Source: Salvia splendens (lineage: Eukaryota > Streptophyta > Magnoliopsida > Lamiales > Lamiaceae). From it: a stretch of DNA of 64,000 nt. Position numbers and translations under genes: made by a program. The stretch lies in assembly GCF_004379255.2 (NCBI RefSeq), contig NC_056039.1, positions 5,896,501 through 5,960,500 on the forward strand, written 5' to 3'. The stretch's first letter is position 1, and the number at the start of each line of letters is the position of its first letter. The notes beneath the pieces are model-generated. The model was not told the origin of the DNA and searched no databases. It was given only the letters and a program-made list of their open reading frames with translations. Of the stretch, positions 35,038 to 47,171 are shown in pieces.

Positions 35038-38000
35038 GGATTTGGATTTTCCAAAAATTCCTATAACTTGATTCGGTTTAATTGAAGAGTGGTCCAATTC
35101 CAATATGTCATATCCATGATGAGTTTAATATTCTGGGTGTTTTTAGCTGTGCCTTTTCTAGGCGACATTTTCTGCAAATTTTGGTCTTCTCTAAATATTC
35201 AACAATTTTAATTATAGTGGGCGTAAATATCGATTTCTTTTGCTTTTAAATTACTTCAGTTAGCAAAATGTTGGACCACTCGTCAAAATCTTGTTCAACA
35301 CATCTACATATCTGAATTTTTATTCATAATCTTTATATAAAATATTTTGTTTATTACTGTACAAAAAGTGTCACCGAATAAACCAGTGTTTAACACACCT
35401 ATGCTTATTTCGAGCAATTCAACTATAATCTCATTTCCACACTACATGCATGGTTTCATAAATAAAGTTGAATTAAATCTCGAAAATTGTAAGTAAATGA
35501 AAACAAAATAAAAAAAAATACTACTAGCATGGTTTCATGCGAAAATAGAAAAGTCAGTAAGATTTAAGTTTCTCAACATTTGATCTTATTACACTGTATT
35601 AATTGTATTGGGAGTAATAAAACAATTATGTCGACCGACTATTGACATCTGAATTCAAAAGAAAGATATGATGTTTGAAATTTAATTAATTAGCCACATT
35701 TGGAATGTGCACACAGTAGCTTGAGAATATTGACTCTTACAATCATTTTATTAGTTAAACCCAAAGTTTTCGTGCATTGATCATTATTTTGTTTCCACTT
35801 ATGTAAAACTTTGACCCTTATCCAATGATTTAAACTTCAACTGTCGTATTCTTCACAATTTTTTAATTATTATTAAAATTGTTTTTTAGTTAAAAACAAT
35901 TCAAAAACATCTTATACTTCCGATGACATGATTAACTTTCACAAGGACAAAACATTAGATGTTTGTTGACAAACAAAATAACACTCCATACACAAAAGTG
36001 TATATTCTTTTAAATCTTGATAAATTTGTAATATCCATACTTATTGTAATTTCATATTATCGTTTGAATCGATGTTTGGACATTTTCCCATACATATATA
36101 ATCCTACAAATATGTCTACGGATTAGGTAGGTTTCAATTTGAATCAAATCTAAAGATAATGATCTTAAAGACTATAATTATGACTATAATTAGACCTTGG
36201 TACATTATTTGATCCAACTCTCTGTCACTCTCTTTATATAAAGCTTCTCTATTTTTATGATCTCAATTTCATATATTTTTATATATTTATTTATCATATG
36301 TTTTTTATGACTTCAAAAATGAGGTTTGACACGTATGCTATTCTACGTTGTCCGTACTAAGAAAGACTGAAAGACTTTTCAACGTGAGGAATTATACACT
36401 CAACAGCATCGTCGGCCCATTTGATTAAAAGTATAACCCAATCTTCTTTTGTTTTGGGCCGGCCTCAATGAAGTGGACCTAGTATTTTCCCCAAACTATT
36501 TTTCTAATTGTGCTTCATCCATCTGTCCCGTAAAAATACACACTTTTAGAACGATCACAATTGGTAAATTAGGATTGAGATAAAAAAATATAAATCCTTA
36601 TAGTATTGTTAGAGGAGAATAAGGCTCCATATGCTTAGATAAAAAAATTACTCTAAAATGGACTATTTTTATGGGACATACAATACTGACAAAAATGTCT
36701 ATTTTTATAAGAATGACGGAGTATTGTTCTAAATTTATGTATTAATTCCACCCAAAATTAGTATTAATAATCCACAGATTATTTACCATACATAAGTAGT
36801 GTTATTATATTCAGTATACAAGATAAAAGTTTGGTCAGCCACTTTCAATTTTTTGTTTTTTGTGGTTTTCTCTTTTTTAATTTAATGTTATTATATTTTA
36901 AATTAGGATTCACTATCCACTTATTAAGTGGTTATATACATTAGAAGAAGTTCCTCTAACAATTGTTATGGAAAGTAATTTAATGGTTAGTTATATATGC
37001 TTGTACAACTTTAAGCCTATTTTATTTGCCTTTTCACAAAAAAATGTACTAATTGAGGAAATTAATTAGAGTAGAATATACTTGACTCAAAATTTCTAAC
37101 GCAAACTGCATCTCCAATTTCATGTATTACTTATAAGAAAATTTTTGTTGTAGCGTGATATTCGATCATATACCATATACGTATATGAACATAGTAAACG
37201 TAGTTTTCCCCCCCTTTTTTTCATTGAAGAAGATCAATAATGGTTCCACGTACATATCTATCTCGGAAACGCAATTTACAGAACATTAATTATTTTGTAG
37301 GTATTTTGATTTTTTTTTCAATATTGAATTTGATCTGGATCATGCGAGAAATTAATTAAAAATAAATAAATCTTGTACTTTAGGGATCTTAATCAAATAA
37401 AGTAGGGTTTTTAAACATGATAACCAGTTCCACTAACCTAATCCCAAAGCGATTAAGCAAATAATTACATTAAACCTGATGTCACTTGTTAAATGGCCGT
37501 CATAAAGGATCTGCATTCAAAAGTTCGTCATAAAGTTTTTCACATGATTAGTCATCCCATGTTTAATCATTATATTTGGTTTTACATGATGATTACTCTC
37601 TTAAAAACATAATCTCCTCTCAGTTAAGTGGTTAACTTTTTTCAAATATCAATAAATACGAACAAATTTAACACTAGATTTTGAACAGTTTAATTTATTC
37701 ACCTGGCTAACTCTCACTTTAATCAATTTAGTAGACAGTTTGACAACATTTTGATGCTTTAAAGTAAAACATCAACATAATTATAGGTTTGTAATTATCT
37801 GAACTCATATAATTATATTACTACTTGATATTCCTACTCTTATGTGCCACGTGGCATGTCATTACAAGCTTGGAGGGTGTTAGGTTTCATATATACATCT
37901 TCCAAAATAAGTTTTGATATTGTTGCCAATTGCTACTAATCCACTACAGTTAGCTATTATAAATATGTTTCTAATGTATATTATTTATTTTTCAATTAAA

Positions 38001-38127
38001 AATTTGATGGTCTGCATATATTGTCATGTGATATTTTTACTATTATGATGGATTAGATATACAATCAAATAATATATCTGGCTCGCAAAATTTTTTACTC
38101 TGTAACTATTGACTCTATGTAAGATTG
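35038..38127. other. AT-rich intergenic DNA
   Basis: No gene is visible. A Stowaway-type relic lies at about 36517-36724 (left ctgtcccgtaaaaatacac; right ataagaatgacggagta). The sequence ggcccatttg near 36413 and other short words show no further structure. Confidence 0.4.
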
Positions 38128-38824
38128 TAAGGCCATCCACAACGCTGTCTCTATACCGTCTCTTAACTACTATTTGAGCACTATTTGAGGGCCCCACTGT
38201 CCTTTTTTCCTCCATCTCTTAACTAAGAGACGGAACCTGCAACGCTCCGTCTCTTAACCGTCTCTATACCGTCTCTTAATTACTATTCATTCAATTTAAT
38301 TTATAATTTTTTTTAAAACCCAATTCAATTTAAACAAACACACTTTATTAAAATTAAAACAATATTACAACTTAACATTAAAAAAAACGAAGACATAATT
38401 AAAATTCTAAAAAAATAAAAATGACATAATTTAATCTTCTCCGCCAAAGTTTTCCCAAATGTGCTCAATTAGATCCTCTTGGAGTTGGGTGTGGGCGCTA
38501 GAGTCGCGTGTCCTTGCCCGAATAGCCAACCGTTCTTGTATAGATGGATGCGCTCCACTTCGCGGCGGACTACTTGCGGTTGAGCTTCCGGGGGATTCGG
38601 GGTCGAACCAATTTCCGGCATCGGGTCCTTCGTCTCGGACAATCATGTTGTGCAAGATTATGCACGTATACATGATGTCGACCATGCTCTCCATGAACCA
38701 CGAACGAGCCGGGGCTTTGATGATGTTGAAGCGCGCTTGGAGAACCCCGAACGCCCTCTCCACATCCTTGCGCGCAGCCTCCTGCTTCTGCGCAAAAAGA
38801 GCCTGCTTTGGGTTCGCTGGCCTG

Positions 38825-38829
38825 CCGCA
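38825..38829. repeat. Target-site duplication CCGCA (left copy)
   Basis: CCGCA here and at 45854-45858 flank the two LTRs. Both are part of the same codon pair (Cys-Gly on the minus strand) of the transposase, which fixes the insertion point to the base. Confidence 0.95.
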
Positions 38830-40234
38830 TGACATACTTGGATTTTAGAGGGTGGTTTTGTATGAATGTGATCATATTTCGTCTATTATTAGGCGTGTTT
38901 ATATCTACTTCTCTATTATGTTGGTATGTTGACCTTTTTGTTAAGAATGTGTAGAAAAAGGTGTAAAATAGGTGGATATGCAGCAGCCTTGGTTTGAGAC
39001 AATTCTTCTAGAGATTTTGAAGTCCAATCAACACCCACTGCATATCATTCTCTTCGTCTTCGAAAGAGCTTCGCGTGGGTATCTCAAACGCCCTAATCGG
39101 AGTTCGGATGAGAGAGATATGGCCGATCTACGAAAGCCGCGCACAGGTAACCCGGCCGGGTTAATTTACAGTGCAAAAATGCAACCCGGCCGGGTTGAGC
39201 CAGAATCCAGCAACTGTCCTAAAATGGTGACCCGGCCGGGTTTAATTTCCAGTTCAAAAATACAACCCGGCCGGGTCGGATTGTCTGACGCGTCTGAAAG
39301 CTGAAAACGCGATTTTTGAAGGGAAATAAGAGGAGAAGAAGCCTAGGGTTCATTCTATTCCACAGCTACCGCCCCTACACACACAAATACCCTCAAGAAC
39401 ACTTTGGAGAGAGAGATTTGAAGATTGAAGAGTCCACATCGAAAGATTGAAGCTTCACTCCATAGATCGATCTTACAGGAGTATTTAGTATCTTTATTTT
39501 ATGTTTTTGATGGATTACTTTGTGTTGAACATGGCTTCCTTTATGAACATGAGTAGCTAAACTTTTCTTATAGAATTCTTGGTGATGATGCACTAATTTC
39601 ATAGTTTTTATCCGATTGATTTTGTTCTTGCCTTGCTCTTGTAGTTATTTGATTGTTCTTGAGTTTATTCCTTTCAATTGCTTGATCACCACTTGATTGT
39701 GTAGGATTAATTAGATTAATCGGGAGATGAAATAATTGACTTGGAAAAATGGATAATTCACACCTTAATTCAATAGAACTCGGGAGAGTTGAGGTTTTGA
39801 GTGAGGTCTTTGATCTTATGTGCTTTTAGGAGTTAGGGGTTTAAGGGTTAGAAGGGGACTTCAATCCTATCACCTAATCTACAGGTTTCTCACCTCGGGA
39901 GGGGGTTTAATCTATAATTGTGATCGACTTAATAGCTCTGGAGACCGTAATTCAAGGAAGTCGATTGTGTTTTTGGATCCTAAAATTCTACATTCTTAAG
40001 CCTGCTTTGTATTATTTCTTTTTATGTTTTCCATTTTTTTTGTTTATTTCTTTCAGTCTAGTTTAATTAATCAACCCAAAAATCTCTGTGTCTCTAAATA
40101 GTATATGACGCTTAGTATATGATAGTCTGTTGCAATCTTATTCCTTGTGTTCGATATCCGGTACTGACCTTTAGCTATACTAGATCTACCCTGTACACTT
40201 GCGGGTATCACTTGTGTTAAAATAAGTTGAGTCA
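38830..40234 (+). repeat. 5' LTR
   Basis: A 1405-bp LTR, TG...CA type. Its first 185 bp and the part from about 39735 to 40200 are nearly identical to the 3' LTR, but the middle is very different. It holds four copies of the palindrome ACCCGGCCGGGT (39150-39161, 39184-39195, 39230-39241, 39265-39276) that the 3' LTR lacks. I see no TATA box equivalent to that of the 3' LTR. Confidence 0.9.
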
Positions 40235-40240
40235 AGTTTT

Positions 40241-40258
40241 TGGCGGCGTTGCCGGGGA
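40241..40258 (+). other. Primer-binding site, tRNA-Asp type
   Basis: TGGCGGCGTTGCCGGGGA lies six bases after the 5' LTR. It differs by one base from the plant tRNA-Asp site TGGCGCCGTTGCCGGGGA used by many Gypsy elements. Confidence 0.85.
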
Positions 40259-40384
40259 CAATTGTGTGTCATTATAGCTTAATATCGTGATAATAATTGA
40301 GATTACTAATCTAGATTTTACTTGCTTTATTTTTAATTTTTATTTTTGAGTTCTCTAATAGATGTGTTTCCTTGCTCAGGGTGT

Positions 40385-43033
40385 ATGCACACGCGTTCTA
40401 AAGGTCCACCTCTAGAGCCTATCGATCTCGAGATCGAAGCATCCAACAGAAGGAGGAACGCGCAGAGAAGGTTAAACCAAAGGATTCGGGTTTCTTCACC
40501 CGCTCACAGGTGTCCACCCTCTCCTATCCAGAGAACTCCATCACCCAGTCCATCTCCACCTCCATCACCTATCCAGTACGAGCCTCATTCTCCAATTCTA
40601 ATGGATAACAGGGAGGAGAACAACAATGAGGATCCTGTCATCCGCCAACTCCATCTACAGCTGGTTGCCATGCAGAGGCAATTGGATGAACAGAATGTGA
40701 GGCCAGTGCCCGTGCAAAATCAATTTGCCTACAGACAGGTTGCTAATCCACCAGTCAACAATGCGGGGATAGCGGCCAACAGCTTCGAATTGAGACCGGG
40801 GTTGATAGACAGAGCAGAAGCAAACGCATTTGGTGGGACAGGTTCAGAAGATGCCAACAAGCACCTCACCAAGTTCATACAGATCAGCAACACAGTGAAG
40901 GCGAATGGGGTCACAGATGAGCAAGTCCGCTTCCGATTATTCCCATTCTCTTTGAAAGATGAGGCAAGGGACTGGTATGACAGCATGGGTCCTAACTCTG
41001 TGCCTACATGGGATGCAATGGTGGAGCTGTTCTTGGAGAAATATTATCCACCTAGCGAGGCACTCAAACGCCAAGCTGAGGTCATTCAATACAAGATGCA
41101 CCCTCAGGAGAATATCATGGAGGCTTGGAAAAGGTTCAAGCAGCTGATGAGAAGATGCCCCAATCACGGGCTAACTCCGGGACAACAGATCTTAACCTTC
41201 TACAGGGGAGGCACGCTGGAAGCAATGCGTGAACTGAACATGAGCGCCGGAGGATCTCTCTTGAAATTGGGGGAAGCTGAAGCACTTGAAGTGATCGAGA
41301 GGGTAGCTTCAAATGATGATGGATGGAGAAACGACAGAGGAAAATCATATAGGGTGGCATCCACCTCCGATAATGATAGGATTGATGCAATATCCAAGTA
41401 GCTGAAATTTCTAACTGACAAGCTTGGGTATATGGGAACAAGTCAGTTTGGGACTGAGATGCAACAAGGAGTCGAAGATGTAAACTACGTTCATCAAGGT
41501 GGCAACAACAGAAATTTCAACAATTACCACCCCAACCAAGGAGGAGGCAATTACAATCACTATGGGAACAAGGTGCATCCCAACTTGTCATACGGGAACC
41601 CAAATAATGCCCTGCAACCACCACCCGGATTCCAGGTATCAAATGGCCAAATCATAGAACCGAGGAAGGATGAGCTGAAAGATGTGTTAATGGCCTTTAT
41701 GAAGCAAACGGGAAAGTGCATGAAGGACTCCAACAAACGGCTAGTGCAGGTTGAAGCTAATGTGAATGACCTTAATATTCACATGAAGAGCATCGATAAC
41801 CAGATGAGCCAGATTTCACAGGCAGTGGGTATTCAGCATCAACCGGGCCAATTTCCGTCACAAACAATTGTCAATCCTAAAGACTGTAAGGATTGCAAAG
41901 CCATTAATCTTAGGAGTGGAAAGAGCTATGATGGCCCAACCTTGCCTGCAGAGAAGGAGAAAATCTCTCAAGAAGAGGTGGTGGAAGAAGAAGAACCAGT
42001 GGAAGAGGTGCCGCCTCCCAAGGCAAGCATCGTGATACCTGCACCCCCTGCTGAGGTTAAGATCCCATTTCCACAGCGCGTGCAGAAGAAGAAACTAGAT
42101 GATCACTTCTCTAGGTTTCTTGACATAATTAGAAAAGTGCACATCAACATCCCGTTGGTAGAGGCGTTACAACAAATGCCTACATATGCAAAGTTTCTAA
42201 AAGATGTGCTCTCCAAGAAAAAGAAATGGACTGACTATGAGACGGTGAACATATCTGAAAATTGTAGTGCCATAATTCAGAAAAAGCTACCGGCCAAGCT
42301 TAAAGATCCTGGGAGTTTCAACATCTCATGCGTTATTGGAAATGACAGACAGACAAAGGCACTTTGTGATCTGGGGGCGAGCATAAATTTGATGCCATTA
42401 TCATTTTTCAGAAAGATGAAGATCGGCACTCTCAAGCCGACAACAATAACACTACAGATGGCAGATAGGACCGTCACCTATCCTAAAGGAATTGTTGAGG
42501 ACGTTCTTGTGAGGGTACATGACTTCATTTTTCCCGTCGATTTTGTAGTATTGGATATGGAAGAAGACGTGAATATACCGCTTATCCTGGGGCGCCCATT
42601 CCTTGCAACGGGAAAAGCATTGATAGATGTGGCAAAGGGAGAGCTCACTCTTCATATGGGTAACAAACGTCACATCCTATCTATCTACAATGCTATGAAG
42701 AGTCGTGAGGAAGAAGAACTTGTTATGAAGAAAGAGTGCAAAGCTGTGCACGTTGTAGAGGTCCAAAAGGCACAAGAAATTGAGTCCACATTTGGGGATT
42801 TTTCTTTACCGCAATGGATGTTTGGTTCATGTGGTGGATCAACTTCTAAAGAAGAGACTACATCAAATCCTAAAGTGAAGGTGAAGAAAACAAAAGCTGA
42901 AAATTTATCCAAAGTGGAAACTGAAATTTCTGATGGAGCTCTGAAAAATACTTGGTGGAAGAAGAGATTGGCTATATCATATGCTTCCAAGATTGACAGA
43001 AAATCCAACGCCACCATTTATGGCGTGACATGA
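40385..43033 (+). pseudogene. Gag-protease polyprotein with one in-frame stop
   Basis: A single frame runs from 40346 to 43033. The likely start is the Met at 40385 (MHTRSKGPPLEPID). The gag core contains ANSFELRPGLIDRAEANAF, DEARDWYDSMG and LEKYYPPSEALKRQAEVI. A TAG at 41399-41401 (after DRIDAISK) is the only interruption; the frame continues LKFLTDKLGYMGTSQFG. No zinc knuckle is obvious. The protease region includes LCDLGASINLMPLSF (near 42365) with the DLGAS form of the aspartic protease active site, and ILGRPFLATGKALIDV. The stop is probably CAG to TAG. Programmed read-through cannot be excluded, but the next codon CTG does not match the known strong CAR-YYA context. Confidence 0.88.
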
Positions 43034-44515
43034 TGCAGCTCATGGACGACGTCGAGCCAACGACGATAACCAAAGGCACTGTAGGGGAGGTAACCCCTAG
43101 TAGGTATCTTTAAATTCTTTTGTTTCAGTTTGTTTTTGGTGTGTTTTATGTTGCTTGCATACCATGTTAGTCTCCCTTCTCCACCAACTTTTCAAACTTA
43201 TTCTTTGCATAGCTTTGAATAAGTTTGGGGGGATGATATGGTGGATAGGGACACTAACGAGGTACTTATCTTTTTGCTTTAGATTGATTAGTTGTGTTTT
43301 GTTGTTTTTATTTTGTTTTAGGATAGAATTGCTTTGTTTAAGAAATTCATGAAGTTTTGTGTTGTTTGGTTGTGATTGATTGCAAATTTTGGGCTTGAAT
43401 TAAAAAAAAAAAATTGGTATAATTGGGGTGAAGACTAGTCTTCTATGATAAAAGAACCATCCATTTTGAGCTATCACTTGACCATTGACTTGAGAGTTTG
43501 AGTAATTGGGTGCATAAGTAACGAATTGCTTGTTTGCCTTGATTCATGCTATTTACCCAAGTGAGATTTTTGAGCCTTCAATTCTTTCATGTGTGTTTTA
43601 TCATCAATTGTGCATGTGTTTCTAGAACTTGCTCCTTGTCTTCTTGAGTCTACAAAGTGACCTTAAATATAGGGGAAGATGTTAGGCCATCGTTGTTAGC
43701 CTCATTTTTACCTAAACACTAACCTTAGTATATAACACCCTTGTTAGCCAAGTTTGAGCCTTAAGCCTTTTCTTTTGTCAAGCTAATCAAGTGGATTGGG
43801 AATCCTAGACTCTAAATTTGTTGAGATTTGAAAAAGAAGAGTTGGGAAAGTATAATTGAAAAAGGTTGGTTGAGTTTGTACTTAGAAAAAAAAGTGAATG
43901 AAAAAGAAAAAAAAAGAAGAAAAAAAAGGAAAAAGAAGAAAGAAAAAAAAATTGTATATAGAGAATAATTTGAGGTCTTTGGAAGTTGGAAAAAAAATTA
44001 GACAAAGTCTAGTTATTATCTAGAAGTGTTTTGAGAATGGTTGAAGTTAAAAGTTGATTGTTGTGATTTCTTGGGATTTTACGTTTTGGGAATTTCAGTC
44101 ACTTTAGCCAAATATTTCCTCACCTTACCAAAGAGCCTACATTATAACCTAAATAAAAGACCTTTCGGACTCTTGATTTATTGTCACACGAGGTAGAGGA
44201 GAGGTCAGACATTGAGCAAGCTTATGGTAAACAATGCATTTTTGCTTGATTTGAGTGACTACTTGATACGTTATACACTTTTTAGTGAGGTGAATATACA
44301 CACATATATACATCCCGAGTGAAGTACGAATCCAAGGTGATATACGAGTTAGTAGCAAAAGTGCATTCGACAGCTTAACTTGATGGAATTTGTATTGTGA
44401 TATGCTCATTTATTCCATATTCTTTGAGACGATGATGATGTCTAAAACCCCTTTAAATCCAAGTCTTCTTTTAATTCTTTTTCTTCATTGCTCGAGGACT
44501 AGCAATTATGTAAGT
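43034..44515 (+). other. Non-coding internal region of the Gypsy element
   Basis: AT-rich leader-like DNA where pol should be. It contains a long purine-rich tract at about 43850-43960 (aaaaagaaaaaaaaagaaga and similar). Frames are short and no RT, RNase H or integrase motif can be read on either strand. Confidence 0.7.
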
Positions 44516-44525
44516 TTGGGGGAGT
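44516..44525 (+). other. Polypurine tract
   Basis: The run tttgggggagt directly precedes the 3' LTR start TGACATAC. It resembles the taagtttgggggag tract of plant Gypsy elements, the primer for plus-strand synthesis. Confidence 0.8.
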
Positions 44526-45853
44526 TGACATACTTGGATTTTAGAGGGTGGTTTTGTATGAATGTGATCATATTTCGTCTATTATTAGGCGTGTTTATAT
44601 CTACTTCTCTATTATGTTGGTATGTTGACCTTTTTGTTAAGAATGTGTAGAAAAATGTGTAAAATAGGTGGATATGCAGCAGCCTTGGTTTGAGCCCATT
44701 CTGGAAGTGATTTTGAAGTCCAATCAGTGCCTACTAGATACCAGTCTCCTCGTCTTCGAAAGACCTTCGCGTGGATACCTTAAACATCTAAATCGGAGTT
44801 CTGTGGAGAAAGTTGTGGACATTTTACAAACATCGCGCAGTGCAGTCAAAATCTGGCAGAAATTAGGCGGAAATTCACGGAAGAAAAGAAATTATTATAT
44901 TGTGAAGCCAAATCTCTCCTATTTCTTGTAGGGCACGAAATTTATGAAAAATAAACCTTTTCCAGCCTATAAATACCTCTGAACCTAATTTATAATCTTC
45001 ATCTCAGAGCCTCCAATCCTTTTCCATCTCTACACCTCTTTCCATTCCATAATCCACACATAATTCATCCATCTTCCATTGGAGCGGAGCTTTGCAGATC
45101 CAGGCAAGAGAAGACTGAAGATTGAAGATTCAACCTTGGGTTTTATCAATTTCTTTCATGTCTCGTACTTTAATTGTAGTTTTTACTTGTCTATGAGTAG
45201 AACATCTTTTGTAGAATTTTTGGTATAGATATTCGATTGATTTTCCTTGTGAGCTCTTGTAGTTATTTGATTTATCTGGTGTTTTCTATGTTCAATTGAT
45301 TAGCTACCTCTTGAATACATGTTAGAGTTGATTAGAGTACTCGGGAGACGAAATAATTGACTTGGTAAAAGGGATAATTCACACCTTATTTCAATAGAAC
45401 TCGGGAGAGTTGAGGTTTTGAGTGAGGTCTTTGATCTTATATGCTTTTAGGAGTTAGGGGTTTAAGGGTTAGAAGGGGACTTCAATCCTATCACCTAATC
45501 TACAGGTTTCTCACCTCGGGAGGGGGTTTAATCTATAATTGTGATCGACTTAATAGCTCTGGAGACCGTAATTCAAGGAAGTCGGTTGTGTTTTTGGATC
45601 CTAAAATTCTACATTCTTAAGCATGCTTTGTATTATTTCTTTTTATGTTTTCCATTTTTTTGTTTATTTCTTTCAATCTAGTTTAATTAATCAACCAAAA
45701 AATCACGTGTCTCTGGATAGTATATGACGCTTAGTATATGGTAGTCAGTTGCAATCTTATTCCCTGTGTTCGATATCCGGTACTGACCTTTAGCTATACT
45801 AGATCTACCCTGTATGCTTGCAGGTATTTTTAGTGCTAATAAATAGTGCATCA
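44526..45853 (+). repeat. 3' LTR
   Basis: A 1328-bp LTR. A clear TATA box (TATAAATA, 44968-44975) lies in its divergent middle part. The region from about 45350 to 45820 matches the 5' LTR almost base for base. The last 35 bp differ again from the 5' LTR. Confidence 0.9.
44968..44975 (+). promoter_or_regulatory. TATA box of the 3' LTR
   Basis: TATAAATA in the U3 part of the 3' LTR, followed by a CT-rich stretch suitable for a start site. The corresponding part of the 5' LTR has no such box. Confidence 0.55.
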
Positions 45854-47171
45854 CCGCACGTCTTCACGAAGGTCGGCCACTTCGGGTAGACGCCGTCGGC
45901 GAGATAGTACCCCATTTTATACCGCCGGTTGTTGGCGACGAAGTTGATGGCCGGCGCTTTACCATCCAAAACTTCGGTAAAGAGGTCGGACTGTTGGAGC
46001 ACGTTTACGTCGTTGTTCGAGCCAGGGACCCCGAAGTACGCGTGCCAGATCCAAAGTCGGTAGTCGGCAACGGCCTCGAGTACAACGGTTGGGTGGGTGC
46101 CTTTGTGGCCGCTCGTGTAGGAACCCCTCCAAGCCACCGGGCAATTCTTCCATTGCCAGTGCATGCAATCGACACTGCCAAGCATCCCGGGGAATCCGTG
46201 CACTTGTTCGTGCAGGTTGAGGAGGAACTGACAATCCTCCGTGGTTGGCCTCCGGAGAAATTCGTCACTGAAGGCTGCCCGGACGCCTCTGCAGAAGTTG
46301 AGCAAGCACAAGCGCCCAGTGCTGTCTCCGATGTGCAGGTATTCGTCGAATATGTCGGCCGTTTGTCCAGTCGCAAGCTGCCGGATGGCTGCAGTACATT
46401 TCTGCAGCGTCGTGTGGCTGGGACAACCGACCGCGTCGAACCCTTCTCGGAAGAACTCCTCCCTGGCCGCCAAAGTATTCGCTATGTGGAGAAATAGCGG
46501 TTTCCGCATGCGGAAACGGCGACGGAAATAGGTATCTCCCCAAATCGGGTTATCGCAGAAGTAGTCGCGTACTAACCGTGCGGCGGCTTCCTCCCGGTTC
46601 CGATTGATGTACTTCCGGGAGCGTCGTGGGGGTGGTGCGGCTTCCTCCGCCTCTCATCGTCGATCTTCTTCGAGTGATTGTTCCATTAATTGGCGCATTT
46701 GCTCAAAAGGATCCATTTGTTTGAGTTGATTGAAGATGAAAATTGGAGTGATAGAGAGGATTTGAGAGGAATAGATGTGTGTTTGTGTTTGAAATGAGTA
46801 TGGAATAGAATTATTTATAGAGTAAAAAAATTAAAAATTTAAAAAATGAAAATAAATATTTAACGGTAATATTACCGTTTGAAAAAAATTTTTTTATTAA
46901 AAATCGATTTTTTTTTAAAAAATGAATTATTGCGTCATCAGTGACGACGCCCACTCGCGGGCCAGCGAGTGGGCGTCACGCACGCATGGGGACGTGCCAC
47001 GTGTCCCTGGCGCGTGGCGAGACATCTCGTCTCGTGTCTCGCCGAGACGAGCTACGCGACGAGACGGGCGCGAGCTGGAGACGAGATGGGCGCTGCAATG
47101 CGTCTCGCGGGGGTCTCGTCTCTCCGAGACGAGACGCGAGCCCGGCGCGAGACGCGTTGTGGATGGTCTAA

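Larger units (their letters stand above)
38830..45853 (+). mobile_element. Ty3/Gypsy LTR retrotransposon, gag-pro only, no pol
   Basis: A 7024-bp element with a CCGCA duplication, LTRs starting TGACATACTTGG and ending TCA, a primer-binding site for tRNA-Asp, a gag-protease frame, and a polypurine tract before the 3' LTR. No reverse transcriptase, RNase H or integrase motif is found; the 1.5 kb after the protease is non-coding. The piece just after the frame (gtcgagccaacgacgataac) resembles the region following pol in plant Gypsy elements, so pol appears to have been deleted. The protease phrase DLGASINLMPLSF and the tRNA-Asp site point to the Athila/Tat side of Gypsy. It would need enzymes from a full-length relative. 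Confidence 0.92.
38431..46716 (-). pseudogene. Harbinger transposase interrupted by an LTR retrotransposon
   Basis: The 5' part reads from the ATG at 46716 to the insertion site (45854-45858); the 3' part resumes at 38829-38825 and ends at the stop at 38431. The two parts are in the same frame across the duplicated TGCGG. The N-terminal part contains DPFEQMRQLMEQS, RRRFRMRKPLFLHIANTL and HVHG-type text (VHGFPGMLGSVDCMHW). The catalytic residues are Asp in GSVDCMHW, Asp in NNDVNVLQ and Glu in ERAFGVLQ. The C-terminal part includes MYTCIILHNMIVRDEGP and ends ENFGGED. Apart from the insertion there is one in-frame stop, TGA at 46656-46654, most simply a CGA-to-TGA change. The total is about 419 codons, normal for the family. 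The enzyme would act on TWA targets in the nucleus, but this copy cannot be made whole. Confidence 0.92.
38131..47168 (-). mobile_element. PIF/Harbinger element with near-intact transposase, split by a Gypsy element
   Basis: The ends are GGCCATCCACAACGC and, inward from the right, GACCATCCACAACGC, with TAA at 38128-38130 and 47169-47171. Subtracting the nested retrotransposon (38830-45853) and one copy of its 5-bp duplication leaves about 2.0 kb. The left subterminal region repeats ccgtctcttaa. The right subterminal region (about 46925-47168) is very GC-rich with many cgagacgag words. It shares its TIR type with the elements at 17356 and 19465, so its enzyme is the natural candidate for moving them. 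Confidence 0.92.

Noticed and set aside
41399..41401. Programmed read-through of the gag stop
   Set aside because: Possible in principle, but a single-base change from CAG is simpler and the downstream context does not match the known strong read-through signal.
43155..44515. Remnant reverse transcriptase or integrase in the Gypsy element
   Set aside because: No Y-x-D-D, no H-H-C-C and no integrase D-D-E context was readable in any frame; the region is AT-rich with short frames.
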